NCBI RefSeq assembly: GCF_900461455.1
Contig: NZ_UGIA01000001.1
Location: 1,178,001 to 1,242,000 of the forward strand
Direction of reading: 5' to 3'
DNA from: Helicobacter acinonychis
GTDB lineage: Bacteria; Campylobacterota; Campylobacteria; Campylobacterales; Helicobacteraceae
Length of the DNA stretch: 64,000 bases
Every line of letters starts with the position of its first letter. The stretch's first letter is position 1. Below the pieces are notes generated by a model. It worked only from the letters and a program-made list of their open reading frames with translations. It did no database searches and had not been told where the DNA came from. The translations under genes were made by a program, and so were the position numbers. Positions 1 to 12,744 of this stretch are shown here, piece after piece.

Positions 1-2789
1 AACATGCAAGCCGATCAATTCAATCCCTAAAAAACTTAAAGCTCTAAACAAATCTTTATTGTTTGTGAAAAGGATTTTAGGGTAATCGGCTTTGAGAAAA
101 TCTTCATAACGCTTGCGGTAGTTTGGGGAATACAATAACGCATAAATATAGCCTAAAATCTCTAGTGGCTCAAAATAATGGTTATAGCGCTTGTCTATAA
201 AGTTTCTAAACTCTGGCGTAAAATTTTCGGTGTAGTTGGGGTCTTGGAATTGATAAAGGGGGTAATTAACCCCACTTCCATTGCCCCAGAGCTTAAACCT
301 TGATCGTTAATGTGAGAGCTTATCAAACATTGCGTCCAATTTTTATCGTTGTTTTTTAGTTGTCGTGGGGTGTTTAGCGCGATATTTTTGCGTGTTTGAT
401 TGGGTGTTTTAGGATCTGTTGGGGGGGGTAACATGTGTTTAAATGTATTTTCCCTCGCTCTTCCTAATTTTTTGGTGTCGTAATAAACTTTACGAATATC
501 AAAAGGACGATAGTGAATGTCCTTAACGCATTGTTCGTTAAACTCGTTACAATATTTTAAGACTTGCTCTTTTAAACTTTTGGTGCTGTTGGCAATAAAA
601 ATTTTATCTTTTCCTGTAACAATCCCCACACTTGAGATTTGAAACATCTCCTGAACACTAAACCCTTGTTCATACTCATCTAAAAAGTGCATTTTTTGGG
701 GTATGAGTAAGCAAAAAGGCTCTCTTGGGGTAAGCTCAAGCCAATTAATACTATCCAAATCATGTTGGGCTAAAAAGGCGTATTTTTCAGCCCTTTCGCC
801 ATACACATCATAATAATAGATTTTTTGCTTGGTGGCTTGTGGGTTTTTGACAAAAAGGTTAATGGACACCCCTTGCATGATATTGAAAACATTTTCATCT
901 TTTGCGCCTTGTGGGGTTAGCTCCTTTTTCCTCGCATCTCCATGCAAATTGAGAATATAAAGCTCATCATAACATTCTAAAAGAGAGCGCCTTAACCCCC
1001 TAAAAGTAGGGTTATTTAAAAAGCTGTTGTTAGAGATAAAGCCAAAGAGACCATACCCCAATGATTCGATCTTGTTTTGGGCGAAACGCATGAATTTCAC
1101 ATAATCATCTAAAAGCCCTTTAGGGTTTTTCTCATTTTTTAGTTTGTATTTGGAATGAAATTTTTTAAGGGTTTTGAGAGCGTTTTTGCTGCCGCTTTGT
1201 TTTTGGGTTTGAATGCTGTTTAAAAGCGTTTGGATTTTGTCGGTGAGTTTAACATTTTTTTCAATTTCTATGGTTTGAAATTCAGGCTCTATGCCGTAAG
1301 TGGCTTTCACTTCCCATTCAAACAAGCCCTTATTGCTGCTCGCTCCGCTATAAGGGGGATTGCCGGTGATGATAAGGATCTTTTCATCTTTCTTAATCTC
1401 TTGAGCGTTTAAAAGCTCTTCTTCAAAAATTGGGTTTAGCCCACGATAAGCGGCGATCTCACTAGGCTGTATGAGAGTGTTAGTTAAAACGATTTTGAGT
1501 GCATCGTTTTCTTTGAGAGGCTTTTTAAATTCCTCCTTAAAGGCTTGATAGAGATTCAAATGAGCGATCGCATAAGGAGCGATCAAGTATTCAAACCCAT
1601 AAAATTGCTTCAAGAGGTTTTGGTATTTGTCCTCTTTAGTGGAGATGCCTCCATCGCTTGTTTTTCTCATTTCTAGTGCTTTCCTGAACGCTTCCAATAA
1701 AAAAGTGCCGGTGCCGGTAGCAAAATCTAAGAGCTTGATATTTTCGTTATCTAAAGCGCTTTTTAAGCCTAAGGGAGCGTCTTTAAAATGCGTTTTAAGC
1801 AAACTATCTAAAGCGTTAATGATGAATTTCACCACAGAATCCGGAGTGTAATACACGCCCTTTTTCTCTCGCAATTCAGGGTCATAAGCGCTTAAAAAGG
1901 TTTCATAAAAGTGCAAATAAGGGTCTTTATCCTCACTCAAATCTTTAACGATAGAGTCCATATCAACATGGTTGATCAAGATTAAAATTTCATCTAAAAG
2001 CCATTGGATTTCTTTGATTCCATCAAGTTTCTTTAAAAAATCCGCCATTTCTCTGATCACAGCGAAATTTTTAGGAATGGAGCTTCTCACATTATCCAAA
2101 TTTATTTTTTCAAAAGGGTGGTTGAGTTTGGCTAGAAAAAGGCTGTAGGTGAGCGTTTGAGCGAACGCATCGCTAAAGTCTTCAAAACTCAATTCTTCAT
2201 AAAGATATTCTTTAAAATTGTTAAAAATGCTAGAAACTTGTGCGTCTTCTTGGTATGCGATTAAAGCGCCTTTTAAATACTTGGTGGGTGTGCTTAAATG
2301 CGTTGCAAAATCTTTGGCGTTAGCGATAGGCACTGGTTCGTAGTTGAAAAAGCCTCTAAAAAATTCAATGAGATCGCGTTCAGTTTTTAGGGGTTTAGAG
2401 AGTTCATCAAGGCTGGCGATAGAGATTTCTTTTTTAATCCAAGGCTTGTTATTTTCATCTTTTCCCACCCACATGAAATTAAGGTAATCCGTGAGCATGA
2501 GATTTTGGTTTAGCTCTAAGTATTTGAGGACCTGATCGCTTTTTAAGAGTTCGTTAAGTTTGGTCCCTGCTCTTTTGTTTTCTACATAGCCAATGTTAAG
2601 CCCTTGAAAAGAAATGCGAAAATCAGGCTGACCCCCTTGTTTGTCTCTTTTAGGCTCATGCTCAATCTTAAATTCTTTATTGAAATTGTCTTTTAAGCCC
2701 TCAAGCAAGTTGTATAAAAAAAGGCGGTGCGTGTGTTCATTCTTTTCGGGCGTGATGTCTTTAATGCTTTCTAAATACTCTTTTAGCAT
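1..2789 (-). pseudogene. Type IIG restriction-methylation enzyme, frameshifted near its 3' part
   Basis: A single-chain enzyme that would both methylate adenine and cut DNA at one target site. The main frame (195-2789, 864 codons from ATG at 2789) carries a PD...ExK nuclease motif at residues 55-72 (P55-D56, E70-x-K72), the AdoMet-binding motif DFATGTGTF at about residue 355 and the catalytic NPPY at about residue 478. That frame ends in odd sequence at 195. A different reverse frame becomes family-like from about base 300 (RFKLWGNGSGVNYPLYQF) and runs open to base 1. A one-base loss near 299-302 explains both. The C-terminal target-recognition part is therefore cut off, and the true 3' end lies outside the window. 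It is last in a minus-strand gene string after nadC. The family assignment is firm. The frameshift is read from the sequence, and the loss of activity is inferred. Confidence 0.8.
421..428. repeat. G8/C8 homopolymer inside the type IIG gene
   Basis: Eight G on the plus strand (C8 in the coding sense) code for prolines in the type IIG frame. Poly-C tracts of this size are typical slippage sites in H. pylori restriction genes. At length 8 the tract is in register with the upstream domains, so the break in this gene lies further downstream, not here. Confidence 0.7.
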
Positions 2790-2814
2790 ACTAATAACCC
2801 CTTTTTCAAAGTTT

Positions 2815-4635
<1,821 letters not shown>

Positions 4636-4646
<11 letters not shown>

Positions 4647-5439
4647 GAAATTCCCCTATACTTTCCCCAAACTTCACGCTTTTTTCCCTTAATTCTTTAA
4701 AAGCGATATTTTGAGTGAATAAAACAACAGTAGATCCCATTTCAAAATTCCCTAAATTATCCCCCTTTTTCACCTTAATAGGGGGGTTGTAAGAATAGGT
4801 TTGCGTAAAATGGGATTTAGCGTTAGTTTGGATATTTTGATCAAAATTAAAACGCATTTTACCCACATTCAACGCTCCCACCGCTACAAAATACAATTGA
4901 TTGCCTTGAATATCTCTTGTAACAAGCGCCACCCTTTCATTGCCCACAAACAAATTTTTGTTTTTATTTAATGATGGCTTATTCACCGGTAATAATTTCC
5001 CCGCAAAACAACGAGCCTCTAAAATTTCTAAATCGCAAGGAGCGTGGTAGTGGTGGTAATCTTTGGGCGAAAGGTAGAAATTCACATAAAAAAAAGAAGG
5101 GTCTAGGGGGTTAATTTCGCCCACTAATTCATGCGCTTTATAGGGCATGCCTTTAATTTGTAAGGCGGTATCATTGTCTAAAAAAGCGCATTCAGTTACC
5201 AAAGAATCGCATGGTGCAATGCATGTCTTAAGGGCTTTGTCAAAGGGCCGTTCTTTTTTTAAAGAGCGCGTGAAAAGGGCATTCAAACTTTTATAATTTT
5301 CCAAAGGCTCAAACTCGCTCAAATCAATTTTGAAGATTTTAACATAAAGGGCGTTGATGCATTTTTGGATAAAAAAAGGGAATTCATAACCAGCCAAAGA
5401 GCCAAAAGCCCTTGAAAGAGCGTTACTTAAAGCTACCAT
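4636..5439 (-). CDS. psd: Phosphatidylserine decarboxylase proenzyme
   Basis: Makes phosphatidylethanolamine from phosphatidylserine at the inner membrane. The 267-residue proenzyme carries the self-cleavage site as GST within [11 protein letters not shown] near the C terminus; the serine becomes the pyruvoyl group. The HYHAPCD segment is the conserved His-containing motif. It overlaps the upstream small gene by 7 bp and nadA by 11 bp, so the group reads as one transcript. Corresponds to HP1357 by recall. Confidence 0.93.
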
Positions 5440-5939
5440 TTTAACCCTGCCATGTTCAATATAAATTCCACTTCGCCCTTACTCACTTTAAATTCTTTAG
5501 AAATAGAATCCACGCTATAACCTTCTTGATACATTTTCAAAACCTGTTTTTCATTGATTTTATCGCTAGCGGCATAATGCCCCATGTCTTTGAATTTGTT
5601 TTCTAAAATAATGATTTTTTCTTCTAAATAATCGCACTCTTTATCCATGGATTTTTGGATTTCTTGCAATTGGTTATAAAGGTGTGAAAGGGTCGTTCTT
5701 AATGAGCTATCGTCTTTAGCGCTTTTTTCTAAAGAAAGCCCCTCTAATCGCCCTTCTAATTCTTTCAAGCGTTTAGAATAAATGTAATTTTCTTGATAGG
5801 ATTCATCTAAGGTTTTTTCTAAACGCCTTATTTTATGGTAAAACTCTTTTTCTTTAAAATACAAATACCCCACCAAGCACACCAACACCAATAAAATCGC
5901 CCCTAAAACGACCATAAACAAATCATCAGAAGATAACAT
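5433..5939 (-). CDS. Membrane-anchored coiled-coil protein with a C-terminal helix-turn-helix-like end
   Basis: Function unknown (HP1358-like). From the ATG at 5939, chosen for a GGGAG box five bases upstream (an ATG at 5951 is also possible), the protein has one N-terminal membrane helix (about residues 7-25, rich in V/L), a long charged coiled coil (about 30-115) and a final stretch, [20 protein letters not shown] then [13 protein letters not shown], which looks like a helix-turn-helix. The spacing from the preceding gene is minimal. A role in membrane-linked regulation is a guess from architecture only. Confidence 0.8.
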   Translation of the reverse strand: MLSSDDLFMVVLGAILLVLVCLVGYLYFKEKEFYHKIRRLEKTLDESYQENYIYSKRLKELEGRLEGLSLEKSAKDDSSLRTTLSHLYNQLQEIQKSMDKECDYLEEKIIILENKFKDMGHYAASDKINEKQVLKMYQEGYSVDSISKEFKVSKGEVEFILNMAGLKW

Positions 5940-5951
5940 TATTGCTCCCAT

Positions 5952-6446
5952 TCATAATTTTAGCCCTTTTCTTTCGCTATGGACAATGAAAGAATCATAA
6001 CGCTTAATGTCTAATGCGTGCATGCGCGTGATTTCTAAAACGCTCTTATCCCTAGCCACGCCAAAAAAGGCAAGGATTCTTCCCTCTAACACACAACGCC
6101 CGTAGTAAGTTTGAGGCGTTATAAAACTTTGTTTTTTCACACAAATTAATCCATGCCCTAAAGCCACAATGCGATTATCTTGCTCCAATTCAAGCAACTT
6201 TTCTTTTAAAAGCAAGCTCTCCAGTTTTTCTAGTTTAAGATACACCGCTTTGAGTAATTCCAAAGTGTCGTTTTCAACCTTCAAGCGTGAAAAATCAAAG
6301 CCAGAATTTAGCAATTCAAATTCTTCTAATATCACTAAAGAGCGTTTGCTTTTAGAAATAAATCTTTCATAAGAGAGCGATAGATCGCATTGGACTAAAC
6401 GGGTTTCAAACCCTAAAGCTTGGGTTTTTAAAACCAACTCATGCAT
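5952..6446 (-). CDS. Conserved protein of unknown function (HP1359-like)
   Basis: I do not recognise a named domain. The start at 6446 (MHELVLKTQ) gives 164 residues and overlaps the end of the prenyltransferase gene by 8 bp; a longer reading from 6503 would begin inside that gene and is less likely. The middle is a leucine- and glutamate-rich helical stretch, and the end is more beta-like (YYGRCVLEGRILAFFGVARD). It has no signal peptide or clear membrane span, so it is probably cytosolic. Confidence 0.78.
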   Translation of the reverse strand: MHELVLKTQALGFETRLVQCDLSLSYERFISKSKRSLVILEEFELLNSGFDFSRLKVENDTLELLKAVYLKLEKLESLLLKEKLLELEQDNRIVALGHGLICVKKQSFITPQTYYGRCVLEGRILAFFGVARDKSVLEITRMHALDIKRYDSFIVHSERKGLKL

Positions 6447-7323
6447 GTTTGAACCCCACATCAAGGACAATAAAAATAAAAAACACCACCCCCAAATAGC
6501 CATTGCTCACAAAAAAAGCTTTAGGAATGTTTTTATAGTCTCTAGCCACTAAGATTTGCTCATAGAGTAAAATCAAGGCTGAAACCCCTAAACCTAAATA
6601 CGCAAAAAGCCCCCCATTATAACACTTTACAAAAAAAAGCCAGCATGCAAGCGCTACAAGGTGTGAAAGCCTTGAGAGATTCAAGCACCATTTTTCCCCT
6701 AATTGGCTAGGAATGGAAAACAAGCCCCTTTCTTTATCAAACTCCATATCTTGTAAAGAATAGAGCAAATCAAACCCCGCCACCCATAGCATCACCCCAA
6801 GAGCCAAAAAAACATTCCATAAAGGGATCGCTCCTAAAACCGCCACACTCCCAGCAATGGGGGCCAAACCTAAAGCCAAACCCACGATAAAATGCGCCAA
6901 AGAAGAAAAGCGCTTGAAATACGAATACCCCCCTAAAATGATTAAAAAAGGCAGGGAAAGCTTGAACGCTAAAAGGTTAATGAAATAGCTCACCCCAACA
7001 AATAAAAGGGCGTTTAAAGCGCTAAAAACCACCATGCCCTTAACGCTAATCCTACCATCTACGCTCGGACGATTTTTCGTCCTTGGGTTATCCTTATCAA
7101 TGTCTCTATCCACTAAGCGGTTAAACCCCATAGCGAAATTTCTTGCCCCTAGTAAGGCTAAAAAACAAAGGATTAAGGTTTCTAACCCAAAAAAGAGCGT
7201 TTGATTTTTTTGATAGGAGCTTATTACCATAGCCATGAGTAAAAACATGCTAGAAAATATCGTATGCTCCAAAGCGACTAATTCGCTTAAGGCTTTGATT
7301 TTATGCGTGATTTTTTTAAGCAA
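6439..7323 (-). CDS. mqnP: UbiA-family prenyltransferase, probably MqnP of the futalosine menaquinone route
   Basis: Integral membrane enzyme that attaches a polyprenyl chain to an aromatic ring. Eight or so hydrophobic spans are visible in 294 residues. The first Asp-rich motif is NRLVDRDIDKDNPRT, and the second is SLQDMEFDKERG. H. pylori makes menaquinone by the futalosine pathway, so MqnP is a better name than ubiA, under which it (HP1360) was first listed. This choice rests on organism knowledge, not on the sequence alone. It overlaps the next gene, a sign of coupling. Confidence 0.88.
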   Translation of the reverse strand: MLKKITHKIKALSELVALEHTIFSSMFLLMAMVISSYQKNQTLFFGLETLILCFLALLGARNFAMGFNRLVDRDIDKDNPRTKNRPSVDGRISVKGMVVFSALNALLFVGVSYFINLLAFKLSLPFLIILGGYSYFKRFSSLAHFIVGLALGLAPIAGSVAVLGAIPLWNVFLALGVMLWVAGFDLLYSLQDMEFDKERGLFSIPSQLGEKWCLNLSRLSHLVALACWLFFVKCYNGGLFAYLGLGVSALILLYEQILVARDYKNIPKAFFVSNGYLGVVFFIFIVLDVGFKHA

Positions 7324-7393
7324 TTATTTGATCCCTAGTAAAATGACTTTTCTAAACCCTTAAAGTGCACTTAAATTTAACATGGTATTGCCC

Positions 7394-8710
7394 TTAACCC
7401 CCTACAATTAAACTAGGCATTATAGTATATTGATAGCAACAATACAAGAAAAAGCCCATGCTTAAAACATTCATGCTTAAATAAACTTTAAAAAATCGCA
7501 CGCTCAAAATCGTTAAAAAGAAATGCACCCCCAAAAGCCATAAGGGCGAAAAAATAGAGATCGTGGGGATTTCTAAAGGCATGCTTAAAATTTGATCCAA
7601 TAAAGACCCCAAACCTACAGCATGCAAAAACAAACTCAAAGGGAAAAACACGATAAAAATCAAACCTAAAGGAATGCTAAAAAGTTGGTAGGGCGAAAAC
7701 ATAGGGAAAAAGGCATGCACAACAATGAGCATGTTTGAAAACACCAACACGCTCAAGCTTATGGCTTGAAACGATCGCATCAAAAAAGAAGAGTTTTTAA
7801 AAAAAACTTTGGCATGTTTTAAAAATAAAAAGATATACCACACCCCACAAACAGAAAGCAAAAACCCCACGCTAAAAAGCAATTTAGGAAGCAGGGCAAT
7901 AGCGATACAACACGCTAAAATCAAAAGTTTAAAATTTAAAATCCTTGCCCCAAAAAAGCATGCCAAAAACCCTAGTAAGCCCATTAAAAACGCCCTAAAA
8001 AAAGAGGGTAAAAAATCTAATAGCACTAAATACCCTAGCATAAAAACCCAAACCAAAACCCCTATATCATAAAAAGCGTTCCTATAAGGGAAATAGCGTT
8101 TTTGTAAGGGAGTATAAAAAAGAGAGAAAAGAAAATAAACGCTCGCGCTCAAAACCCCTAAATGAAACCCGCTAATGGCTAATAAGTGGTTGATCCCTAG
8201 CGTGTTGGCTTTGTCTCTTAAATCTTTATTCAAGCTATCCCCTATAAAAAGCGCTCGATACAAATTGCCCACTAAAGCGTTTTCATGGACGCTATCAATT
8301 AAGTTGCGTAAGTGGGATTTAAAATCTTGTTTTCGTGTTAAAGAAAAAGAATAGGTTTGAAAAAAGCATGATTTTAACGATTCTAAAAACGAGCAAGGCT
8401 TGATCTTGCCAAAAAAATGTGCATGGCGGTATTGGAGGTTTTTTAAAGGCTCTTTAATGGTGGTGTAAAAAATCATGCCTTTAGATTGGAGCTTTAAAAC
8501 GAAATAGGATTTTTGATTGTTTGTCTTAGGGTATTGCAATAAGATTTGAGCGTCCAAGCTTGTAGGTTTTGAAAAATCAAGCTTTTGATAATTCAAGTAT
8601 TCTGCATAGAGGTTAATGACAAACAAAAGGCTTAAAACAACCCCACACCATAAGTATTCTTTGGGGCTTGAAAGAATATCAAACGCCCCTTGAAAGGTTT
8701 TATCTTTCAA
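7394..8710 (-). CDS. comEC: ComEC/Rec2-family DNA uptake channel
   Basis: Inner-membrane channel that brings transforming single-stranded DNA into the cytosol. The 438-residue form is shorter than full ComEC of other bacteria and lacks the C-terminal metallo-beta-lactamase domain, as in H. pylori ComE3 (HP1361). The Competence motif region INHLLAISGFHLGVLSA is visible near residue 180, followed by at least seven hydrophobic spans. It begins with TTG that overlaps the dnaB stop (TTGA). About 70 bp separate it from the next gene. Confidence 0.9.
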   Translation of the reverse strand: MKDKTFQGAFDILSSPKEYLWCGVVLSLLFVINLYAEYLNYQKLDFSKPTSLDAQILLQYPKTNNQKSYFVLKLQSKGMIFYTTIKEPLKNLQYRHAHFFGKIKPCSFLESLKSCFFQTYSFSLTRKQDFKSHLRNLIDSVHENALVGNLYRALFIGDSLNKDLRDKANTLGINHLLAISGFHLGVLSASVYFLFSLFYTPLQKRYFPYRNAFYDIGVLVWVFMLGYLVLLDFLPSFFRAFLMGLLGFLACFFGARILNFKLLILACCIAIALLPKLLFSVGFLLSVCGVWYIFLFLKHAKVFFKNSSFLMRSFQAISLSVLVFSNMLIVVHAFFPMFSPYQLFSIPLGLIFIVFFPLSLFLHAVGLGSLLDQILSMPLEIPTISIFSPLWLLGVHFFLTILSVRFFKVYLSMNVLSMGFFLYCCYQYTIMPSLIVGG

Positions 8711-10167
8711 GTTATGGGTATTTCAAATTTAGTTTCTTGCCCTTCTTCTAAATGAGAATCTATAGGCATGTCTTCATAGCGCGTGAAAGGAGCGTTAAAG
8801 CGCGTATATACCGTTCCTGTAGCCCCATTCCTGTTTTTAGCTACAATGATTTCAGCCTCTTCAATGCTGCCATTTTGTTTGTGGATACGCCTTTCTTCAT
8901 TGACCTTTAAACGCAACTCTTGTGCCTCTTCAATCTTGCCTTCTTTTTTAAGCTTGTCTATTTTGTTGTCTTCAGCCCTCATTTGATAGATATAGCCTCT
9001 ATACAAAAATAAGACAATATCCGCATCTTGTTCAATCCCCCCACTGTCTTTAATATCCGAAAGAATGGGGCGCTTATCGTCTCTGTTTTCTAGGCTGCGG
9101 TTAAGCTGGACTAACGCTATAATAGGAATTTCCAATTCTCTGGCTAAAGTTTTAAGCTCCCTTGAAATTTCAGCGATTTGCTCATGGCGTTCTGTATTGG
9201 CTTTGCTCCCTGACATGAGTTGCAAATAGTCAATAAAAGCGATACCTAATTCCTTGTGTTGGGATTTAAGCTTTCGTAGCTGCAAGCGGACTTGATTTAT
9301 TCTTAAATAACTTTTATCATAGAAGAAAAGTTTTTTCCTAGAAATATCATCAAAACATTTGGCTAAATTTTCCCACTGATCATCATCAAGCCTCCCGCTC
9401 TCTAAATCATGCATGTTAATGGAAGTGAGACCTGATAACGCCCTTAAAGCGAGTTGCTCCGCTGACATTTCCAAGCTAAAAACCGCTACCCCTTTATCGT
9501 CATTGAGTGCAGATAAGACCATGTTCATCATCAAACTAGTCTTACCCATAGACGGCCTTGCACCTATAATGACTAAACTCCCCTTATTAAAACCACTCGT
9601 GTAATTATCTAATTGGGCAAAGCCGGTCGGTATGCCGGTAACTTCTAAACTCCCTTTTTTTTGGTTTTCTGTAATAATATTCATCGTGCTTGCAAGCACT
9701 TCTTGAATGTCCCTAAAGCCCTCTATCGTGCTGCCATTTAAAAGCGTATAGACTTCTCGCTCTATGGCGTTTAAAATATCGCTAGATTTTTGCGAGTTTT
9801 CTAGGGATTGCTCTCTAAGGGTGTTGGCTAAAGCAAGAAGTTTTCGTTTAATGGAGGCGTTTTTAATCTCTTCCACATAGGCTTCAATATTGTCTATAGG
9901 GCTTGCAGCAAAAATAGCGACTAGATCTTCTTCATTGATTTGCTTGTCTTTAGGCATTTTTTGGCGGATAAAATTCTCATCAACAGGGTAATTTTCTTCA
10001 TGGAGTTTAAAAGCGATTTCAAAAAACAATCTATGGGGCGGATAGTAAAAATCGCTAGGCTCTAAAACGCTATGGATCTCTTCAATCTTATGATTCGCAA
10101 ACACAATGCCTGAAAGCACGATCCTTTCAATTTCTAGCAATCGTTGCAATTGTTCTGCACTATTCAT
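8707..10167 (-). CDS. dnaB: Replicative DNA helicase
   Basis: Hexameric helicase that unwinds DNA ahead of the fork. It has 486 residues: an N-terminal domain (about 1-110), a linker helix, and a RecA-type ATPase domain with Walker A GARPSMGKTS near residue 205, Walker B FIDYLQLM and the SDIKDSGGIEQDAD segment. No intein or insertion is seen. It lies between nnrD (11 bp gap) and comEC (overlap). Confidence 0.96.
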   Translation of the reverse strand: MNSAEQLQRLLEIERIVLSGIVFANHKIEEIHSVLEPSDFYYPPHRLFFEIAFKLHEENYPVDENFIRQKMPKDKQINEEDLVAIFAASPIDNIEAYVEEIKNASIKRKLLALANTLREQSLENSQKSSDILNAIEREVYTLLNGSTIEGFRDIQEVLASTMNIITENQKKGSLEVTGIPTGFAQLDNYTSGFNKGSLVIIGARPSMGKTSLMMNMVLSALNDDKGVAVFSLEMSAEQLALRALSGLTSINMHDLESGRLDDDQWENLAKCFDDISRKKLFFYDKSYLRINQVRLQLRKLKSQHKELGIAFIDYLQLMSGSKANTERHEQIAEISRELKTLARELEIPIIALVQLNRSLENRDDKRPILSDIKDSGGIEQDADIVLFLYRGYIYQMRAEDNKIDKLKKEGKIEEAQELRLKVNEERRIHKQNGSIEEAEIIVAKNRNGATGTVYTRFNAPFTRYEDMPIDSHLEEGQETKFEIPIT

Positions 10168-10178
10168 TATCTATCCTT

Positions 10179-11573
10179 TTATAATAATTTAATCTTTTCT
10201 ATCAAATCCAATGGCGTTAAAGCGTAATGATTCTTAAACTCTAAACTCGCTATAGCATGCGCTAAGCTTGCGTTAATGGCGGCGTCTAAAGGCGTGTATT
10301 TTTGAGCGAGCAAGCTTACAATAAGCCCTGCTAACACATCGCCACTGCCTGCTTTTGCCAAAGCCACGCTCCCTAAAGTGTTAATAAAAACCTGCCCTTG
10401 ATGGGCGATTAGGGTATTAGCCCCCTTTAAAAGCAAAACCACTTTGGGGTATTTTTGAGAAAAATCCCTTGCGATTTCTAGCTTGTTGTCTAATAATTCT
10501 AGCATGCTTATGTTTATCCCCACTAATTTTAATAACGATAAAAACTCTTTAGGGTGAGGGGTCAAAACGACTTCTTTTTCTAAGGCTTGCAACATTTCTT
10601 TGTGATAAAAAACGCCCGCATCTAATACGCATGGGGCTATTTCAAGCCATACTTTAAAATCCTTTGGAATATTTTCTAAACCCATGCCAAGAGCGAACGC
10701 GCTTGTTTGGTTAGGAAAATTTTCACAAAAAACCAATTCTAAAGGCTTGTTATTAGAAGTTATCTCGCATTCTAAAGCTTGGATACTCACTATTCCAGCC
10801 CCAAAACTCAACGCGCTCAATGCACTCAATAACCCTGCTCCGCTATGCTTGCCTAAAAGTGCATGCACATGCCCATAATCGCCTTTATGGGCGTTTTTTT
10901 TCCCTCTTATGGGTAATTTGAGATCGCTTTTTTCTAATAAAAAAGTGTCTGTTGGGATCTCATAAACGCTATTAAAAACCCCTAAATCCCCCACTTTTAA
11001 TTCCCCTATATAGTCTTTAGCCCTATCATTTAATAAGCATGATTTGACAGCGCCCATGCTGATAGTCATATCCGCTTTAAACGCTCTTTTGTCCACTCTG
11101 CCATTAGAATCTATTCCGCTAGGAATATCGCAAGCGATTTTAAAGCGTGCTTTTTGAGAAAGGCTTTCAAAATTTAAAAACGGCTCTAATTCGCCCTTAA
11201 AATTGCTCCCTATCACGCAATCCACTAACACATCGCATTCTAAATCTTTATGATATTCTTCCCATGTTTTTATGACTACCCCTACTTTTTTGGCCCTTTC
11301 TTTTTGCAATTGACACATGGGGCTTTTTGCCGGTTTCATTTCAAAAACTAGCACTTTAAAATGCCCCATTAAACGCCTAGAGAGTGCATAGCCATCGCCT
11401 CCATTATCCCCGCTCCCACAAAGGATAATGACTTTAGAATCTAAAGAAGCGTTTTTTAAAACCGCCCTTTCTAAAGCCATCGCAGCGTTTTCCATTAAAA
11501 TATCTTCACTCAAAAGCAATTCTTCAAGCGCCCTTTTGTCTAGGGCATTCACTTTTTCATACACTGAAAGCAT
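10179..11573 (-). CDS. nnrD: Bifunctional NAD(P)HX repair enzyme (epimerase plus dehydratase)
   Basis: Repairs hydrated NADH and NADPH. The N-terminal YjeF epimerase half contains [18 protein letters not shown] and the [10 protein letters not shown] loop. The C-terminal kinase-like half carries the ADP-dependent dehydratase signature [15 protein letters not shown] place the start at 11573 (MLSVYEKV, 464 residues) because AAGGA precedes it by six bases; a TTG at 11597 is also open. The Shine-Dalgarno overlaps the crdS stop, so it follows crdS in the same transcript. Confidence 0.92.
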   Translation of the reverse strand: MLSVYEKVNALDKRALEELLLSEDILMENAAMALERAVLKNASLDSKVIILCGSGDNGGDGYALSRRLMGHFKVLVFEMKPAKSPMCQLQKERAKKVGVVIKTWEEYHKDLECDVLVDCVIGSNFKGELEPFLNFESLSQKARFKIACDIPSGIDSNGRVDKRAFKADMTISMGAVKSCLLNDRAKDYIGELKVGDLGVFNSVYEIPTDTFLLEKSDLKLPIRGKKNAHKGDYGHVHALLGKHSGAGLLSALSALSFGAGIVSIQALECEITSNNKPLELVFCENFPNQTSAFALGMGLENIPKDFKVWLEIAPCVLDAGVFYHKEMLQALEKEVVLTPHPKEFLSLLKLVGINISMLELLDNKLEIARDFSQKYPKVVLLLKGANTLIAHQGQVFINTLGSVALAKAGSGDVLAGLIVSLLAQKYTPLDAAINASLAHAIASLEFKNHYALTPLDLIEKIKLL

Positions 11574-11575
11574 CT

Positions 11576-12688
11576 TTATCCTTGAAAATAAATACAAAAC
11601 GAATTTTCATAAAACGACCCTTTTAAAGAAGGCTCGCTATGAATTTCTAAACGCATTTTATACTTTTCGCACACTTTTTTAACTAAATCTAACCCTATAC
11701 CATAACCCAACACGCTAGAATTGAAACGTGCATAACGAACGCTTAATTCTGTGATCTTGTCTTTAGGGATTTCATACCCTAAATTTTTCACTTTCAAAAA
11801 CTTAGGCGTTAGCTCTATGTGAATATACCCATGCACTACGCTGTATTTGATCGCATTCATGAGCAAATTGCTATAAAGCGAAAGGAAATCCTGCTCCCTA
11901 GCTTTCAATTTGACTTGCACTAAATCGCTTTTAAATTCCAACTTGTGGTAGTCTATCATCTCGCTAAAAAGCGTGTTTTCTTTAAGGATTAGGGATTTTA
12001 AATCTAAAAGTATAGGGGATTCGCGCCCAATATCTTGCATCACTAAATAAGAGAGCGAGCGGTATAAAAAGCTCATGCGCTGGATAGCGATTTTAATGCG
12101 GCGGTGTTTTTGATTGTCTTCTAAAGTTTTTAAGGATAAGACTAAAGCGCTCATGGGGGTGTTTAATTCATGCGTGGTGTTTTTTAAAAAATGATCAATG
12201 CGCGTGATTTCATTCCTAATGGGCTTTAAAAACAAACGCCCTAAAAACACAGAAACCCCTATCACACATAAAAACGCTACGAAAAACACTAAAACAATAT
12301 TACGATACAAAGAAGAAAAATTAAGGGGTTTAGCGTTTTTAAAAAGCATTTTAGCCACGCCTAAATGAGCGAAAGTTTCATCAGTCATAAGATAATACTC
12401 CCTCTTAAAACTAAAAAAGCCTGCCTCTCTATGGTTTTTAATCAAATCCATGCTTTCAGGGATATTAGAATACAAAACACGCCTTTTATTATCAAAAAGC
12501 GCTATGGAAGCGTCTTTATAACGTGAAATAAGGGCGTTTAAAGCGTTGTGATAATCTGTATGCGTTTGCATGTGTAATTGGATCACTTCACTAGCGATTT
12601 TAGAAGCCATTTTGTCCATATCCATGCGTATCATTTTGATTTTTTCGTTTTTTTCATAATTAAACACTAAAACGCTAATCACTAGCAT
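11576..12688 (-). CDS. crdS: CrdS-type sensor histidine kinase, 5' end out of frame
   Basis: Sensor of the copper-response pair CrdRS (also linked to nitrosative stress in H. pylori). It shows a membrane span near residues 90-110 ([15 protein letters not shown]), an H-box with THELNTPM and a short ATPase domain with NAIKY and GYGIGLDLV. The open reading starts at an ATG (12688) that lacks a ribosome site and would cut the first membrane helix. The same frame continues upstream ([15 protein letters not shown]) to an A8 tract. One more A would join it to the ATG at 12747, which overlaps the crdR stop as ATGA. The gene is either switched off or slip-dependent. Confidence 0.85.
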   Translation of the reverse strand: MLVISVLVFNYEKNEKIKMIRMDMDKMASKIASEVIQLHMQTHTDYHNALNALISRYKDASIALFDNKRRVLYSNIPESMDLIKNHREAGFFSFKREYYLMTDETFAHLGVAKMLFKNAKPLNFSSLYRNIVLVFFVAFLCVIGVSVFLGRLFLKPIRNEITRIDHFLKNTTHELNTPMSALVLSLKTLEDNQKHRRIKIAIQRMSFLYRSLSYLVMQDIGRESPILLDLKSLILKENTLFSEMIDYHKLEFKSDLVQVKLKAREQDFLSLYSNLLMNAIKYSVVHGYIHIELTPKFLKVKNLGYEIPKDKITELSVRYARFNSSVLGYGIGLDLVKKVCEKYKMRLEIHSEPSLKGSFYENSFCIYFQG

Positions 12689-12736
12689 TAAAACAAACGA
12701 AGAGCCTAAATAAGTCCCTAAAAAGAGTTTAAGGGA

Positions 12737-12744
12737 TTTTTTTT
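12737..12744. repeat. T8 (A8 in coding sense) tract at crdS codons 2-4
   Basis: Directly after the likely crdS ATG (12747). With A8 the ATG frame hits TAG nine codons after the start. With A9 it reads [11 protein letters not shown] and joins the kinase frame. Full-frame length 11576-12747 is one base short of a multiple of three. Confidence 0.7.

Noticed and set aside
421-428. G8 tract as the cause of the type IIG break
   Set aside because: Frame is continuous across the tract; the shift is at about 300.
11576-12688. crdS as a complete gene starting at 12688
   Set aside because: No ribosome site and the first membrane helix is cut; the upstream frame with A9 is a better start.
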